From NCBI GenBank assembly GCA_022793375.1, contig JAAWCS010000032.1:1-61917 (forward strand): a stretch of DNA of 61,917 bases, written 5' to 3'. This document shows positions 50,378 through 58,085 of the stretch, piece by piece. The position numbers and the translations under genes were made by a program. Within the stretch, counting starts at the first letter, position 1; the number at the start of each line of letters is the position of its first letter. Source of the stretch: Lachnospiraceae bacterium (GTDB taxonomy: Bacteria; Bacillota; Clostridia; Lachnospirales; Lachnospiraceae). The notes under the pieces were generated by a model. That model was not told the DNA's origin and ran no database searches. It worked only from the letters and a program-made list of their open reading frames with translations.

Positions 50378-51430
50378 ATGGACAAAAAAGAACTTCATTA
50401 TGCCTCACTTGACGAGCAGATTTCCAAACTCAAGTCTCACTATTTAATTATCCAAAATGAAGAACGTGCAAAAAAAGTTTTGGAGGCTATCGGATATTCT
50501 AATCTTATTAAGAGTTATCGAGAGCCTTACATTATTTCTACGGAAACCGGAAAAATGTATCGTTCAGACGTAACCTTTGAACAAATTTATTCCCTATATT
50601 TATCCTCCAAAAACTTACGGAATGCCGTAATGGCTTCTATGTTAGATTTGGAAGAACGTATAAAAGAATCTGCCGCTGATGTCATAGCACGTTCTTTTGG
50701 TATCCATCAAGATGATTATTTAGCTTTTCGAAATTATCAAAACAAGCGAAAACGAAAACAACGCTTTTCTTTATCTGGAATCCTAACAACCATGAAAGAC
50801 ACTCTGGATACTGATAAAAATCCTATCCATCACTATACAGTCCAATACGGATTTGTTCCTCCATGGATACTTTTTAAAAGTGTTTACCTCAGTACTATAA
50901 TCAACTTTATTGACTTAATGAAAAAACCTCAACAAACTCTAATGGTAAAAAAATTGTATCCTGATAACGCTAGCCATTCACCTGAAGTAATGATCAATCT
51001 GATGATGGATACCCTTTTTACCTGTTTAGAATATCGCAATATCGCCGCCCATGGCGGACGTATATACAATTATAGGTCCAATAGAAGAGTTCGTTTTTCT
51101 TCCGAAATCCCCTTTTCCATGGAGGGATTTAGCCAACTACTTCAGATTTTAAATTTTATGAAATATACTGCTCCCTATGAACATTTACAAAATGTTTTGA
51201 CTCACGAATTAAACAGACATTGCAGTAATTATCCTCAGGATGTTACCTATCTGGGGCAAATTTTAAACGTAAATATTTTTAAGCGTGAAATTGTATGGGT
51301 AACAGATAAAACCAACAAATATCATATAAACCAACATTGCAGCGGCATGCAAAATGCAAAACAAATCGATTTAACAGAGGCCATAAAACAAGGGTTTATC
51401 CAATGTAAAAGATGTTGTCAAACCTATTGA
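50378..51430 (+). CDS. AbiF/AbiD-type abortive infection protein (Abi_2) with C-terminal zinc-like motif
   Basis: This 350-residue protein from ATG 50378 (TAGGAGAA upstream) is AT-rich. Residues 1-290 match Abi_2: LDEQISKLKSHYLIIQNEER, VLEAIGYSNLIKSYREPYI, and ECRN-like CLEYRNIAAHGGRIYN, an Rx4H site of the HEPN RNase type. The last 45 residues (NKYHINQHCSGMQNAKQIDL, FIQCKRCC) resemble a small Cys/His domain found at the end of some nucleases and other proteins. It would act as an abortive-infection toxin, perhaps held by the RNA upstream. Confidence 0.85.
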   Translation: MDKKELHYASLDEQISKLKSHYLIIQNEERAKKVLEAIGYSNLIKSYREPYIISTETGKMYRSDVTFEQIYSLYLSSKNLRNAVMASMLDLEERIKESAADVIARSFGIHQDDYLAFRNYQNKRKRKQRFSLSGILTTMKDTLDTDKNPIHHYTVQYGFVPPWILFKSVYLSTIINFIDLMKKPQQTLMVKKLYPDNASHSPEVMINLMMDTLFTCLEYRNIAAHGGRIYNYRSNRRVRFSSEIPFSMEGFSQLLQILNFMKYTAPYEHLQNVLTHELNRHCSNYPQDVTYLGQILNVNIFKREIVWVTDKTNKYHINQHCSGMQNAKQIDLTEAIKQGFIQCKRCCQTY

Positions 51431-51587
51431 CAATATCACAAAGTATCAGAAACAGTCTTTAACAGCGCAGGAGAAGGATTCCGTGAATCTCTGACCACGA
51501 AACGACCACGAACACCATTTTGACCACGGGCTGACCGCGAACAGAATCACAGACTTTATGCTGCATTCGGCTGCTTTTTAAAGGCAG
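51431..51587. other. Gap with degenerate direct repeats
   Basis: Four spaced copies of a GACCACG-like word (GACCACGAA, GACCACGAA, GACCACGGG, GACCGCGAA) lie between 51492 and 51540. They stand between the abi gene and the tRNA. This could be the scar of an integrated element's end, but no att core or integrase can be shown. Confidence 0.4.
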
Positions 51588-51634
51588 TAAAAAAGCCGAA
51601 AACCATTGAAAATCAACAATTCTCGGCCTTTTTG
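51588..51634. terminator. Terminator of tRNA-Lys
   Basis: Arms GCCGAAAA (51595-51602) and TTCTCGGC (51620-51627) pair with further inner pairing. A run of six T follows on the minus strand and CTTTTTG on the plus strand. Confidence 0.75.
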
Positions 51635-51639
51635 TGATG

Positions 51640-51712
51640 TGCACCGCCAGGGGCTCGAACCCTGGACACCCTGATTAAGAGTCAGGTGCTCTACCAACTG
51701 AGCTAGCGGTGC
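51640..51712 (-). tRNA. tRNA-Lys (anticodon CTT)
   Basis: On the minus strand a 7-bp acceptor stem (GCACCGC with GCGGTGC) and D-arm AGCTCAGTTGGTAGAGC are seen. The anticodon arm has loop CTCTTAA, and the T-arm is CCAGG-GTTCGAGC-CCTGG. The anticodon is CTT and the discriminator is A; CCA is not encoded. Confidence 0.96.
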
Positions 51713-51966
51713 TTTCTGTTAAGTGTCTCTTCTGTGACGCAAGAGATATTATATACCAACGTTTCAGGAAATGCAAGTACTTTTTTTAAAAAAGTTTATT
51801 TTTTTACGGTTTTTTGCGTTGGCATTTTATGCGCTTTTTTACGGGCGATTTTTTGCGGTTTTCGGGCTTTCCCCCTTGATTGGCGATCCGCAAAGACGGC
51901 CGGGACTGCCAACGCCACAGCAGAGGACACAGGAAATCCTCTATCCGCCGAAACAAACCGCTGTTT
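51713..51966. other. T-rich non-coding gap
   Basis: Between tRNA-Lys and the cysK stop the plus strand is rich in T runs. I see no gene or clear signal beyond possible tRNA promoter elements near 51720-51760. Confidence 0.4.
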
Positions 51967-52896
51967 TTATCCGAAGAGTTCGGTTGAGTAGTAGCGGTCG
52001 GCGCTGTCGGGTAACAGCGTCACGATTGTTTTGCCGGCGTTTTCCGGCCTGGCGGCCAATCTAAGCGCGGCGTGCAGGGCCGCCCCTGAGGAGATGCCGG
52101 CCAGCACTCCTTCTGTCCTGCCCAGTTCTCGGGCGGCTGCAAAAGCGTCCTCGTCGGCCACCGTAATAATTTCATCGTACACAGTCGTATCCAGCGCCTG
52201 CGGTACAAAGCCGGCGCCGATTCCTTGTATTTTGTGGGGGCCTGCCGTTCCCTTTGACAAAACCGGCGAAGAGGCTGGCTCTACCGCCACAATTTTCACG
52301 CGGGGATTTTTTTCTTTTAGGTACGCGCCGGTTCCGCTGATCGTGCCGCCGGTCCCGACACAGGCTGCAAAAATATCTACGCCGCCGTCCGTATCCTCCC
52401 ATATTTCCGGCCCGGTTGTTCTCTGATGCGCGGCGGGATTGGCCGGGTTGACAAACTGCCCGGCCAGGAAGCTGTCCGGTATCTCTGCCGCCAGCTTTTC
52501 TGCCTGGGCGATGGCCCCTGCCATCCCCGCCGCGCCTTCTGTCAGCACGAGTTCGGCGCCGTAAGCTTTGAGAATATTGCGGCGTTCGACGCTCATGGTT
52601 TCCGGCATTGTCAAGATGATCCGGTATCCTTTGACGGCGGCAATCGCTGCCAGACCGATGCCCGTATTTCCCGAGGTCGGCTCAATGATGACCGAACCTT
52701 CTTTCAAAATTCCCCGTTTTTCGGCATCGTCTATCATCGACGCTGCCGTCCGGTCCTTGACGCTTCCGGCCGGGTTTAAATATTCGAGTTTTGCCAGCAC
52801 GCGGGCTTTTAGACGCCGTTTTTTTGCAAGGGCCCGTAACTCCAGCAATGGGGTTTTTCCAATCAGTTCCAGCATGCTTCCATAAATAGTTGCCAT
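51967..52896 (-). CDS. cysK: Cysteine synthase A (O-acetylserine sulfhydrylase)
   Basis: This 309-residue PLP enzyme makes cysteine from O-acetylserine and sulfide. The PLP lysine is in NPAGSVKDRTAASM (near 44-48), the TSGNTG substrate loop lies near 70, and GTGGTISGTG binds phosphate near 177. GISSGAALHAA and the SADRYYSTELF end are typical. GAGGGAC precedes ATG 52896. A consensus promoter lies about 110 bp upstream. Confidence 0.97.
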   Translation of the reverse strand: MATIYGSMLELIGKTPLLELRALAKKRRLKARVLAKLEYLNPAGSVKDRTAASMIDDAEKRGILKEGSVIIEPTSGNTGIGLAAIAAVKGYRIILTMPETMSVERRNILKAYGAELVLTEGAAGMAGAIAQAEKLAAEIPDSFLAGQFVNPANPAAHQRTTGPEIWEDTDGGVDIFAACVGTGGTISGTGAYLKEKNPRVKIVAVEPASSPVLSKGTAGPHKIQGIGAGFVPQALDTTVYDEIITVADEDAFAAARELGRTEGVLAGISSGAALHAALRLAARPENAGKTIVTLLPDSADRYYSTELFG

Positions 52897-53001
52897 ATTT
52901 TGTCCCTCTGCTTTCTCGGCTTTTGGCTGTCATGCATGAACCAGGCAGCGCGGCTTCAATGCCTGCATGTTTGTTACAGCGCAGAATTTCGTTTCTGTGT
53001 T

Positions 53002-53030
53002 ATTATATTCCGCGGTTTTTATTCTGTCAA
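53002..53030 (-). promoter_or_regulatory. cysK promoter (full consensus)
   Basis: Minus-strand TTGACA (53025-53030) and TATAAT (53002-53007) with a 17-bp spacer. The roughly 100-nt leader to cysK shows no clear T-box or riboswitch core. Confidence 0.9.
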
Positions 53031-53174
53031 CATGCGGCTTTCTTCCCCGCCGATGTTCCTTTTTCGTTCCTTTTTTGGCGTTCCTTTCCCGCCGATGTCA
53101 TGTCTTTTCCATAGCTGGCATTCCTATAAAAAAATTGGTTTCCGAGAAATCTTTTTTGAGGAGGGATTCCATCT

Positions 53175-54188
53175 TCAGGCGTTCTGCGGCAGGGTGAGGT
53201 TTTTCTTTTGCCAAAGGAATACGCCGATGCTTATCAAAAACGGGAAGAAATACGTGGCTATTCGATAGAGGATCAAGGCGCCGGCGGCGGTCGCCCGCCC
53301 GTTCCATGGTTCAAAGAGCAGCAGAAACGCAAATTCGGTCGGACCTGCGCCGGCCACGTTTGGCAGCGCTCCCGTAATCAGCAAAAGGATCGACGACAGA
53401 GCAAACGCCTTCCCGGCCGGCAGGCCGTGCGCGCCGGCCATTTGCAGGCACACGCAGGGGATTGTATACAGCCACGACAGCTTGACGATGCTGAACAGGA
53501 CGGCCCGGCGGCAGGCCCGGCGGTTTTTCCGCAGTTTTTCGGCTTCTTTATACAGGAATTCCAGATTCTTGTTCCACTCTTCTTTCCGTTTTTCCCAGGG
53601 GCCGTCCTTTGGCAGTTTCCCGATTCCCCATTCAAGCAGCTGCCGAACCCGGTCCCAGGTGCACAAAAGCGCCAGGGCCGCTATGATTGCGCCGCACACG
53701 GCAAAGCCGGGATAAATGTATCGCATCAGCGACGGCATTTTTTGCCGCAGCCAGCTTCCTTGTGCCAGCATCACGGCGGCCGCATAGAGCAGGACGGTTG
53801 TTTTATGAAGAATGTATTCCAGCAGCATCAGGCCGACTCCGCTGCCGGCCGACAAGCCCCGCCGATACAGGTAATAGCTCTGCAAAGGGAGACTCCCGGC
53901 GCCGGAGGTCGTCGTATTGCCAAACACGGTTAGAAACGTAAGCGTGACGGATTCCCGGTAGCGAAACGAGGGAAGGCGTCCTTGTACAAGGCTGAAAAAC
54001 ACGGCGGCATCCAGCAGCGAATACCCCAGCCCCATTGCCGGCAGCAATACAAGCTCGGCGGCCGACAGGCTGTCCAGGCAGGCCAGGATGGCCGGGAAAT
54101 CCTGGTGAAACATCCAAAACAAAAATCCGGCCATGAGCAAAAAGAGCACGGCGTTTCGGGCAAGCTTACCTGGTTTTCGGCTTTTCAT
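53175..54188 (-). CDS. Flippase-like LPG synthase-type membrane protein (UPF0104)
   Basis: This 337-residue protein has about eight transmembrane segments and UPF0104 patterns: SVTLTFLTVFGNTTTSGAGS, LMLLEYILHKTTVLLYAA, FALSSILLLITGALPNVAGA and GPTEFAFLLLF. The family covers MprF-type flippase domains and dolichol-like lipid handlers. It follows the radical SAM gene by 20 bp on the same strand, suggesting a shared lipid or envelope pathway. Confidence 0.88.
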   Translation of the reverse strand: MKSRKPGKLARNAVLFLLMAGFLFWMFHQDFPAILACLDSLSAAELVLLPAMGLGYSLLDAAVFFSLVQGRLPSFRYRESVTLTFLTVFGNTTTSGAGSLPLQSYYLYRRGLSAGSGVGLMLLEYILHKTTVLLYAAAVMLAQGSWLRQKMPSLMRYIYPGFAVCGAIIAALALLCTWDRVRQLLEWGIGKLPKDGPWEKRKEEWNKNLEFLYKEAEKLRKNRRACRRAVLFSIVKLSWLYTIPCVCLQMAGAHGLPAGKAFALSSILLLITGALPNVAGAGPTEFAFLLLFEPWNGRATAAGALILYRIATYFFPFLISIGVFLWQKKNLTLPQNA

Positions 54189-54208
54189 TCGGAACCTCTG
54201 TTTTTTGC

Positions 54209-55582
54209 CTATAGCGGCCGGTCGGCTGGTTTATTCTGCCGCGCGCTTTCCGTCTCCGCCTGCCACAATTCTTCGGCTACCGGCTGCCACTCCTTAGCAT
54301 AGCGGTCGCATTTTGCGCACAGGTGCTCGACGGACTCGGGAGAAATCAAATCGGTGGAGCGCGCGCCGGCGGCCGTTACCATGGCTCGCAGTTTCTGCGG
54401 GTTTTCCAGCATCGGGCAGGGGCGCAGCATATTTTCGTTAAACGGCTGATTGTCATGGTAAGCCATCATCATCGGCGAGCGCAGCGCTTCCAGGATTGTT
54501 TTTTGGCGGATGTTGGAATCGGAATAATGGATGAATACGCAGGGATCGATGTCGCCGTTTGCGTTAATGTGGAAATAGCGGCGTCCGCCGGCAATACACC
54601 CGCCCGTATACTCGGCGTCGTTCTGGAAGTCCATGGCAAACAGCGGCTTTTCGGCCCGGTATTTGCGGATGCGATGGTAAGTTTCGCGTCGCTGCCGCGA
54701 CGTCGGCATCAGCGCGGGCACGGCATCGTTGCCCACCGGCATATAGTGGAAATACCAGATGAAATAGGCTCCCAGCCCGATCAGGCTGTCAAAAAATTCT
54801 TCGGAGGTAATCGACTCGAAATTCGCGCTGGTGTAGCAGGCGGAAATACCGAACAGAAGCTTTTTGCGCCGCAGGAGCGTGATTGCTTCCATGACTTTTT
54901 GGTACACGCCTTCCCCGCGGCGGCCGTCCGTGGTCTCTTCAAATCCTTCGAGGGAGATCGCCGGCACAAAGTTGCCTACTCGCAGCATTTCGTCGGCAAA
55001 GGCTTCGTCGATCAGCGTAGCGTTCGTAAAGCAGAGAAATACGCAGTCGGAATGTGCTTCGCACAGGCGGATCAGATCGTTTTTGCGTACCAGCGGTTCG
55101 CCGCCGGTGTAGATGTAGAGGTACACGCCCAGTTCCTTGCCCTGGCGGATAATGTCGTCGATTTCTTCATATGTGAGGTTTAGGCGGTTGCCGTACTCGG
55201 CGGCCCAACAGCCGGCGCAGCGCAGGTTGCAGGCGCTGGTAGGGTCCAGCAGGATCGTCCAGGGGATGTTACAGCCGTATTGTCTGCGGCATTTTTCTTG
55301 TTTCGGCCAGCCCTCCAGGGCCGCGTTGATAAAAAAGTTTACCGCCGTCGTCTGCATGACATGCGGGTCAACTTCGTTGAGAAGGCGGCGGATGTAGCCG
55401 TAGTACGGGTGCTCCGGGTCGCTCATTGCTTCGCGTACCATCCGGCGCGGGGCCGCAAATTCTTCTCCTGCAAAATGATCGGCCCAGTTCATCAGTTTCA
55501 ACAAATTTTTCTCCGGGTCTTTGTACAGATACTTAAATGTCTGCTCCAGGCCAAATTTCCGAAGGGTTGTCGATACGTCCAT
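54209..55582 (-). CDS. Radical SAM protein with C-terminal cysteine cluster
   Basis: This 457-residue protein from ATG 55582 (AAGGAGGACG upstream) has an N-terminal helical part (1-110), then the radical SAM core with CNLRCAGCWAAEYG (C-x3-C-x2-C near 127-134), YTGGEPL and ISLEGFEETTDGRR. The C-terminal region has further cysteines (GGCIAGGRRYFHINANGDID, PCVF, MLRPCPMLENP, LCAKC), so extra FeS clusters are likely. The PCPMLENP phrase recalls lipid-joining radical SAM enzymes (Tes or membrane-spanning-lipid synthases), but this is unproven. Co-transcribed with a flippase-like gene. Confidence 0.85.
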   Translation of the reverse strand: MDVSTTLRKFGLEQTFKYLYKDPEKNLLKLMNWADHFAGEEFAAPRRMVREAMSDPEHPYYGYIRRLLNEVDPHVMQTTAVNFFINAALEGWPKQEKCRRQYGCNIPWTILLDPTSACNLRCAGCWAAEYGNRLNLTYEEIDDIIRQGKELGVYLYIYTGGEPLVRKNDLIRLCEAHSDCVFLCFTNATLIDEAFADEMLRVGNFVPAISLEGFEETTDGRRGEGVYQKVMEAITLLRRKKLLFGISACYTSANFESITSEEFFDSLIGLGAYFIWYFHYMPVGNDAVPALMPTSRQRRETYHRIRKYRAEKPLFAMDFQNDAEYTGGCIAGGRRYFHINANGDIDPCVFIHYSDSNIRQKTILEALRSPMMMAYHDNQPFNENMLRPCPMLENPQKLRAMVTAAGARSTDLISPESVEHLCAKCDRYAKEWQPVAEELWQAETESARQNKPADRPL

Positions 55583-55735
55583 GGCGGCGTCCTCCTTTGT
55601 ATTTGAAATAGTATGATGTTACTTTATCTGCCGCCGGGTAAATGCTCAAGAGACACTTTGCCGGTTGTGCATGAATTTTGGGCATTTGAGCGGTTTTGCC
55701 TGGGGCGCGTATCTTTTTTGAAATGTAAAAAGTTC

Positions 55736-55763
55736 TTGACTTTTCCCCTTCAAAGAGTATAAT
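55736..55763 (+). promoter_or_regulatory. Promoter of small membrane protein-XRE pair
   Basis: TTGACT (55736-55741) and TATAAT (55758-55763) with a 16-bp spacer. Flanking it are two related words, AATGTAAAAAGTT and AATGTAAAATACTTTTAAC, possible binding sites for the XRE regulator. Confidence 0.7.
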
Positions 55764-55827
55764 CAAAAATGTAAAATACTTTTAACTTTTTAATGGCGTT
55801 TTTTCGTCCGCACAAAGGAGTGGCTTT

Positions 55828-56157
55828 ATGAGAAAAATGGATGAGATGGACCGGGACATTCAACTGCGGTCCGAAGAATGGGGCTATCGGTCTGTGATGC
55901 TTTCTTTGGCGGCCTGGACCTTTTTTAATTGCTGGCAGACGCTTAGAAACGGGGCCGACTATCATCCTCTGCCCGGGCTGATTTTCTGTTTTGCTTCGTG
56001 TGTGCAGGGCTTTTCCCAGCTGGCCGTCAAACGAAAAATGGTTGCCGGGGAGGAGGAATACAAGGCGCCGAACAAGCTTCTGTGGATCGTTCTGGCGGTT
56101 GTCACAGCGGCTGTTATCATCGTGTCAATGGGCACGTTTTTTATCGTGAAAGCGTGA
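55828..56157 (+). CDS. Small membrane protein (DUF6442-like)
   Basis: This 109-residue protein from ATG 55828 (AAAGGAG upstream) has a charged N-terminus (MDEMDRDIQLRSEEWGYRSV) and three transmembrane segments (about 24-40, 48-65 and 84-106). Small proteins of this pattern often stand directly before a 65-residue XRE regulator in Firmicutes. The pair is separated by 4 bp here. Function unknown. Confidence 0.75.
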   Translation: MRKMDEMDRDIQLRSEEWGYRSVMLSLAAWTFFNCWQTLRNGADYHPLPGLIFCFASCVQGFSQLAVKRKMVAGEEEYKAPNKLLWIVLAVVTAAVIIVSMGTFFIVKA

Positions 56158-56161
56158 GACA

Positions 56162-56356
56162 ATGAAAAATACGATCAAACAGCTGCGCAAGGAGGCTGGT
56201 TTTCGGCAGGAGGATATGGCAGGGCAGCTGGGCGTGAGCCGACAGACAATCATCGCGATTGAAAATGATAAGTACAATCCGACGCTTGCGCTTGCGATGA
56301 AAATTGCCCGGCTGCTGAAGCGGCCTGTAGAGGATATTTTCTTTTTGGAAGAGTAG
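56162..56356 (+). CDS. Small XRE-family regulator
   Basis: This 64-residue single-domain helix-turn-helix protein reads IKQLRKEAGFRQEDMAGQLG, VSRQTIIAIENDKYNPTLAL and AMKIARLLKRPVEDIFFLEE. It belongs to the YgzD/small Cro-like group. It ends the two-gene operon and may repress the promoter upstream, where two related words flank the boxes. Confidence 0.93.
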   Translation: MKNTIKQLRKEAGFRQEDMAGQLGVSRQTIIAIENDKYNPTLALAMKIARLLKRPVEDIFFLEE

Positions 56357-56402
56357 CTTAAAGAGCAGCGCCTTAACACGGATCATGATTCCGGACATTT
56401 GC

Positions 56403-56447
56403 AAAAAAGAGTACCGGCCTGCCGCCCCCCGGCAACTTCCGATACTC
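56403..56447 (-). terminator. trxA terminator
   Basis: On the minus strand arms GAGTATCGG and CCGGTACTC with an inner TGCCG/CGGCA pair form a GC-rich stem, followed by TTTTTT. It lies 62 bp after the trxA stop and may also serve the plus-strand XRE gene (CCTTTTGCTTTTG on that side). Confidence 0.85.
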
Positions 56448-56509
56448 CTTTTGCTTTTGGATTATTTTGGTTTTCAGTCCCCGGGGCGCCGGGCCGGCTC
56501 CGCTTTGCC

Positions 56510-56827
56510 TTAGAGCGCGGACTCCAGCTTCTTCCATAAATCATTTTTCGGCATCGCGCCCATGACCGTTGTCACCGCCTGGCCGCCCTTGAACAGGATC
56601 ATCGTCGGGATCGACATCACGCGATATTCCCTTGCGATATCCGGGTTTTCATCGACGTTGATCTTGTAGATCGTCAGCTGGCCGCTCTTTTCTGTCGACA
56701 GCTCGTCCAGCACCGGCGCCATCATCTTGCACGGCCCGCACCAGTCCGCATAAAAGTCTACCAGCACCGGGCCGGCCGCGTTTAAAACCTTCTCACTAAA
56801 TACATCCTGTTTAATAATTTCCGCCAT
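56510..56827 (-). CDS. trxA: Thioredoxin
   Basis: This 105-residue thioredoxin from ATG 56827 (AGAAGGAGGAAACT upstream) has the active site DFYADWCGPCKMM (Cys31 and Cys34), KINVDENPDIAREY and the cis-Pro loop MSIPTMILFKGG. It reduces protein disulfides in the cytoplasm. The frame extends upstream only by reading through the dispersed repeat. A small unknown gene ends 57 bp upstream on the same strand. Confidence 0.97.
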   Translation of the reverse strand: MAEIIKQDVFSEKVLNAAGPVLVDFYADWCGPCKMMAPVLDELSTEKSGQLTIYKINVDENPDIAREYRVMSIPTMILFKGGQAVTTVMGAMPKNDLWKKLESAL

Positions 56828-56830
56828 AGT

Positions 56831-56880
56831 TTCCTCCTTCTTGCCCGTGTTCTCAGGGCATAATGGTACCGTATTGCAAA
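56831..56880 (-). repeat. Dispersed SD-hairpin repeat, trxA copy
   Basis: Read on the minus strand: GTACCATT, ATG-CCC-TGA, then GCCC-TGAGAACAC-GGGC (4-bp stem, 9-nt loop) and AAGAAGGAGGAAA, the trxA ribosome site. Compared with the lacZ copies both stem arms change together (GTCC/GGAC to GCCC/GGGC). Confidence 0.85.
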
Positions 56881-56883
56881 AGT

Positions 56884-57033
56884 CTACCTGGACTTTCCCT
56901 TCTTCTTCATACCCTTTTCCAGAAAATCGTTCAATTCCTTCCAGGATTTTTCCATCCGCAGGATCGTCCGGTTCCAATCATTGTTGCCGGACATGCTCTT
57001 ATCCATCCGATAGCGCAGGTCTTTTTTTGCCAT
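56884..57033 (-). CDS. Small basic protein of unknown function
   Basis: This 49-residue frame from ATG 57033 (GAGAGGCGG upstream) reads MAKKDLRYRMDKSMSGNNDW and ends LEKGMKKKGKSR. It is lysine-rich with a helical middle (TILRMEKSWKELNDF). It lies between trmB and trxA on the same strand. I do not recognise it; codon use and ribosome site make it plausible. Confidence 0.5.
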   Translation of the reverse strand: MAKKDLRYRMDKSMSGNNDWNRTILRMEKSWKELNDFLEKGMKKKGKSR

Positions 57034-57110
57034 GATGCCGCCTCTCATTTTGGCGCTTTGGCTTATTGTATGCACATTTTACGCCGTTTATGCCGGCAAG
57101 CGCGCTTTTG

Positions 57111-57875
57111 TCAAATCGAAGCGTCCGTTGTCTGCGCGTCCCCTTCTGCCGGCCTTTTCAGCACCATCTTGCAGATCGGATTGCCCTTTGCCGAAAATTT
57201 CTCTTCGTACTCGGTCATCACATTGCCTTCGCCGAGCGCGTCGTGATGCAGATCGCGCGTGCTGGCTGTCACCTGCCAGCCGCTCTCAGCGGCCGACGCC
57301 AGCGAGAAGTCAAACAATGCCTGATTGTCGGTCTTACATTCGATCGTCCCGCCGGGCGCGAGGATTTGTTCGTAGCGCCGTAAAAACGCCGGCGAGGTCA
57401 AACGGCGGGCCGCATGACGTTCTTTGGGCCAGGGATCGGAAAAATTGAGGTAAATCCGCTCCACTTCGCCGGGTGCAAAAAGCTCCGGCAGGCGAACCGC
57501 ATCCTCACAGAGGAAGAGAAGGTTACCCGGCATACGGCTGCTTGTTTCTTCCTGCGGGTCGCCGAATGTGCAAGTGCCGGCTTCCTTTCCCGGGACGCCG
57601 GACTCCGGCTCCCTGCCGCCCTCCTCTGCGGCCCGCCGCTCCACCGCCCGCAGAAGGACGCTGGTATAGCGCTCCAGCCCGATGTAATTGACCTGCGAAT
57701 TCTGCGCCGCCATCTCCATCAGGAAGCGGCCTTTTCCCATCCCGACTTCGATATGCAGCGGCTTTTCGCTGCCAAAACGCTGCTGCCAGCGGCCGCGCCA
57801 GGCGGCCGGCTCCTGCTCCACAAAGGGGCTCGCGGCCACCGTCTGCGCGGCCCGCGGAATATTTCGTAAACGCAT
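57111..57875 (-). CDS. trmB: tRNA (guanine-N7-)-methyltransferase TrmB
   Basis: This 254-residue SAM enzyme makes m7G46 in tRNA. Motifs are HIEVGMGKGRFLMEMA (motif I), NYIGLERYTSVLLRA, YLNFSDPWPKERHAARRLTS and the C-terminal TEYEEKFSAKGNPI. Residues of about 87-122 form an extra polar loop (GREPESGVPGKEAGT onward) not usual in the family. GAAGGGGGAAA precedes ATG 57875. Confidence 0.95.
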   Translation of the reverse strand: MRLRNIPRAAQTVAASPFVEQEPAAWRGRWQQRFGSEKPLHIEVGMGKGRFLMEMAAQNSQVNYIGLERYTSVLLRAVERRAAEEGGREPESGVPGKEAGTCTFGDPQEETSSRMPGNLLFLCEDAVRLPELFAPGEVERIYLNFSDPWPKERHAARRLTSPAFLRRYEQILAPGGTIECKTDNQALFDFSLASAAESGWQVTASTRDLHHDALGEGNVMTEYEEKFSAKGNPICKMVLKRPAEGDAQTTDASI

Positions 57876-58014
57876 CGGGTTTCCCCCTTCTTTCGGTCGC
57901 CGGCTTTATGCTGTTTTCCCTGTTTCCACCGGCTTATGCCTTATCTTACCAGAAAAACCCTTTTGGTTCAAGTAATAATTCCTGTCCCGGTCTGCGACTT
58001 TTTTCCTCTTCCCC

Positions 58015-58044
58015 TTGATTTTTACCTCGCTTTCTATATATAAT
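58015..58044 (+). promoter_or_regulatory. Promoter of DUF1461-carboxypeptidase gene
   Basis: TTGATT (58015-58020) and TATAAT (58039-58044) with an 18-bp spacer, about 40 bases before the start codon. Confidence 0.7.
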
Positions 58045-58085
58045 AGAGGACATGCGGGCGCATAACGGCCGCAAGGAGGTTTTGC

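Noticed and set aside
34532..51430. Complete active prophage
   Set aside because: No integrase, replication, terminase, portal or capsid genes can be found in the block.
52897..53001. T-box or riboswitch before cysK
   Set aside because: The leader is about 100 nt and lacks a T-box core or a terminator hairpin.
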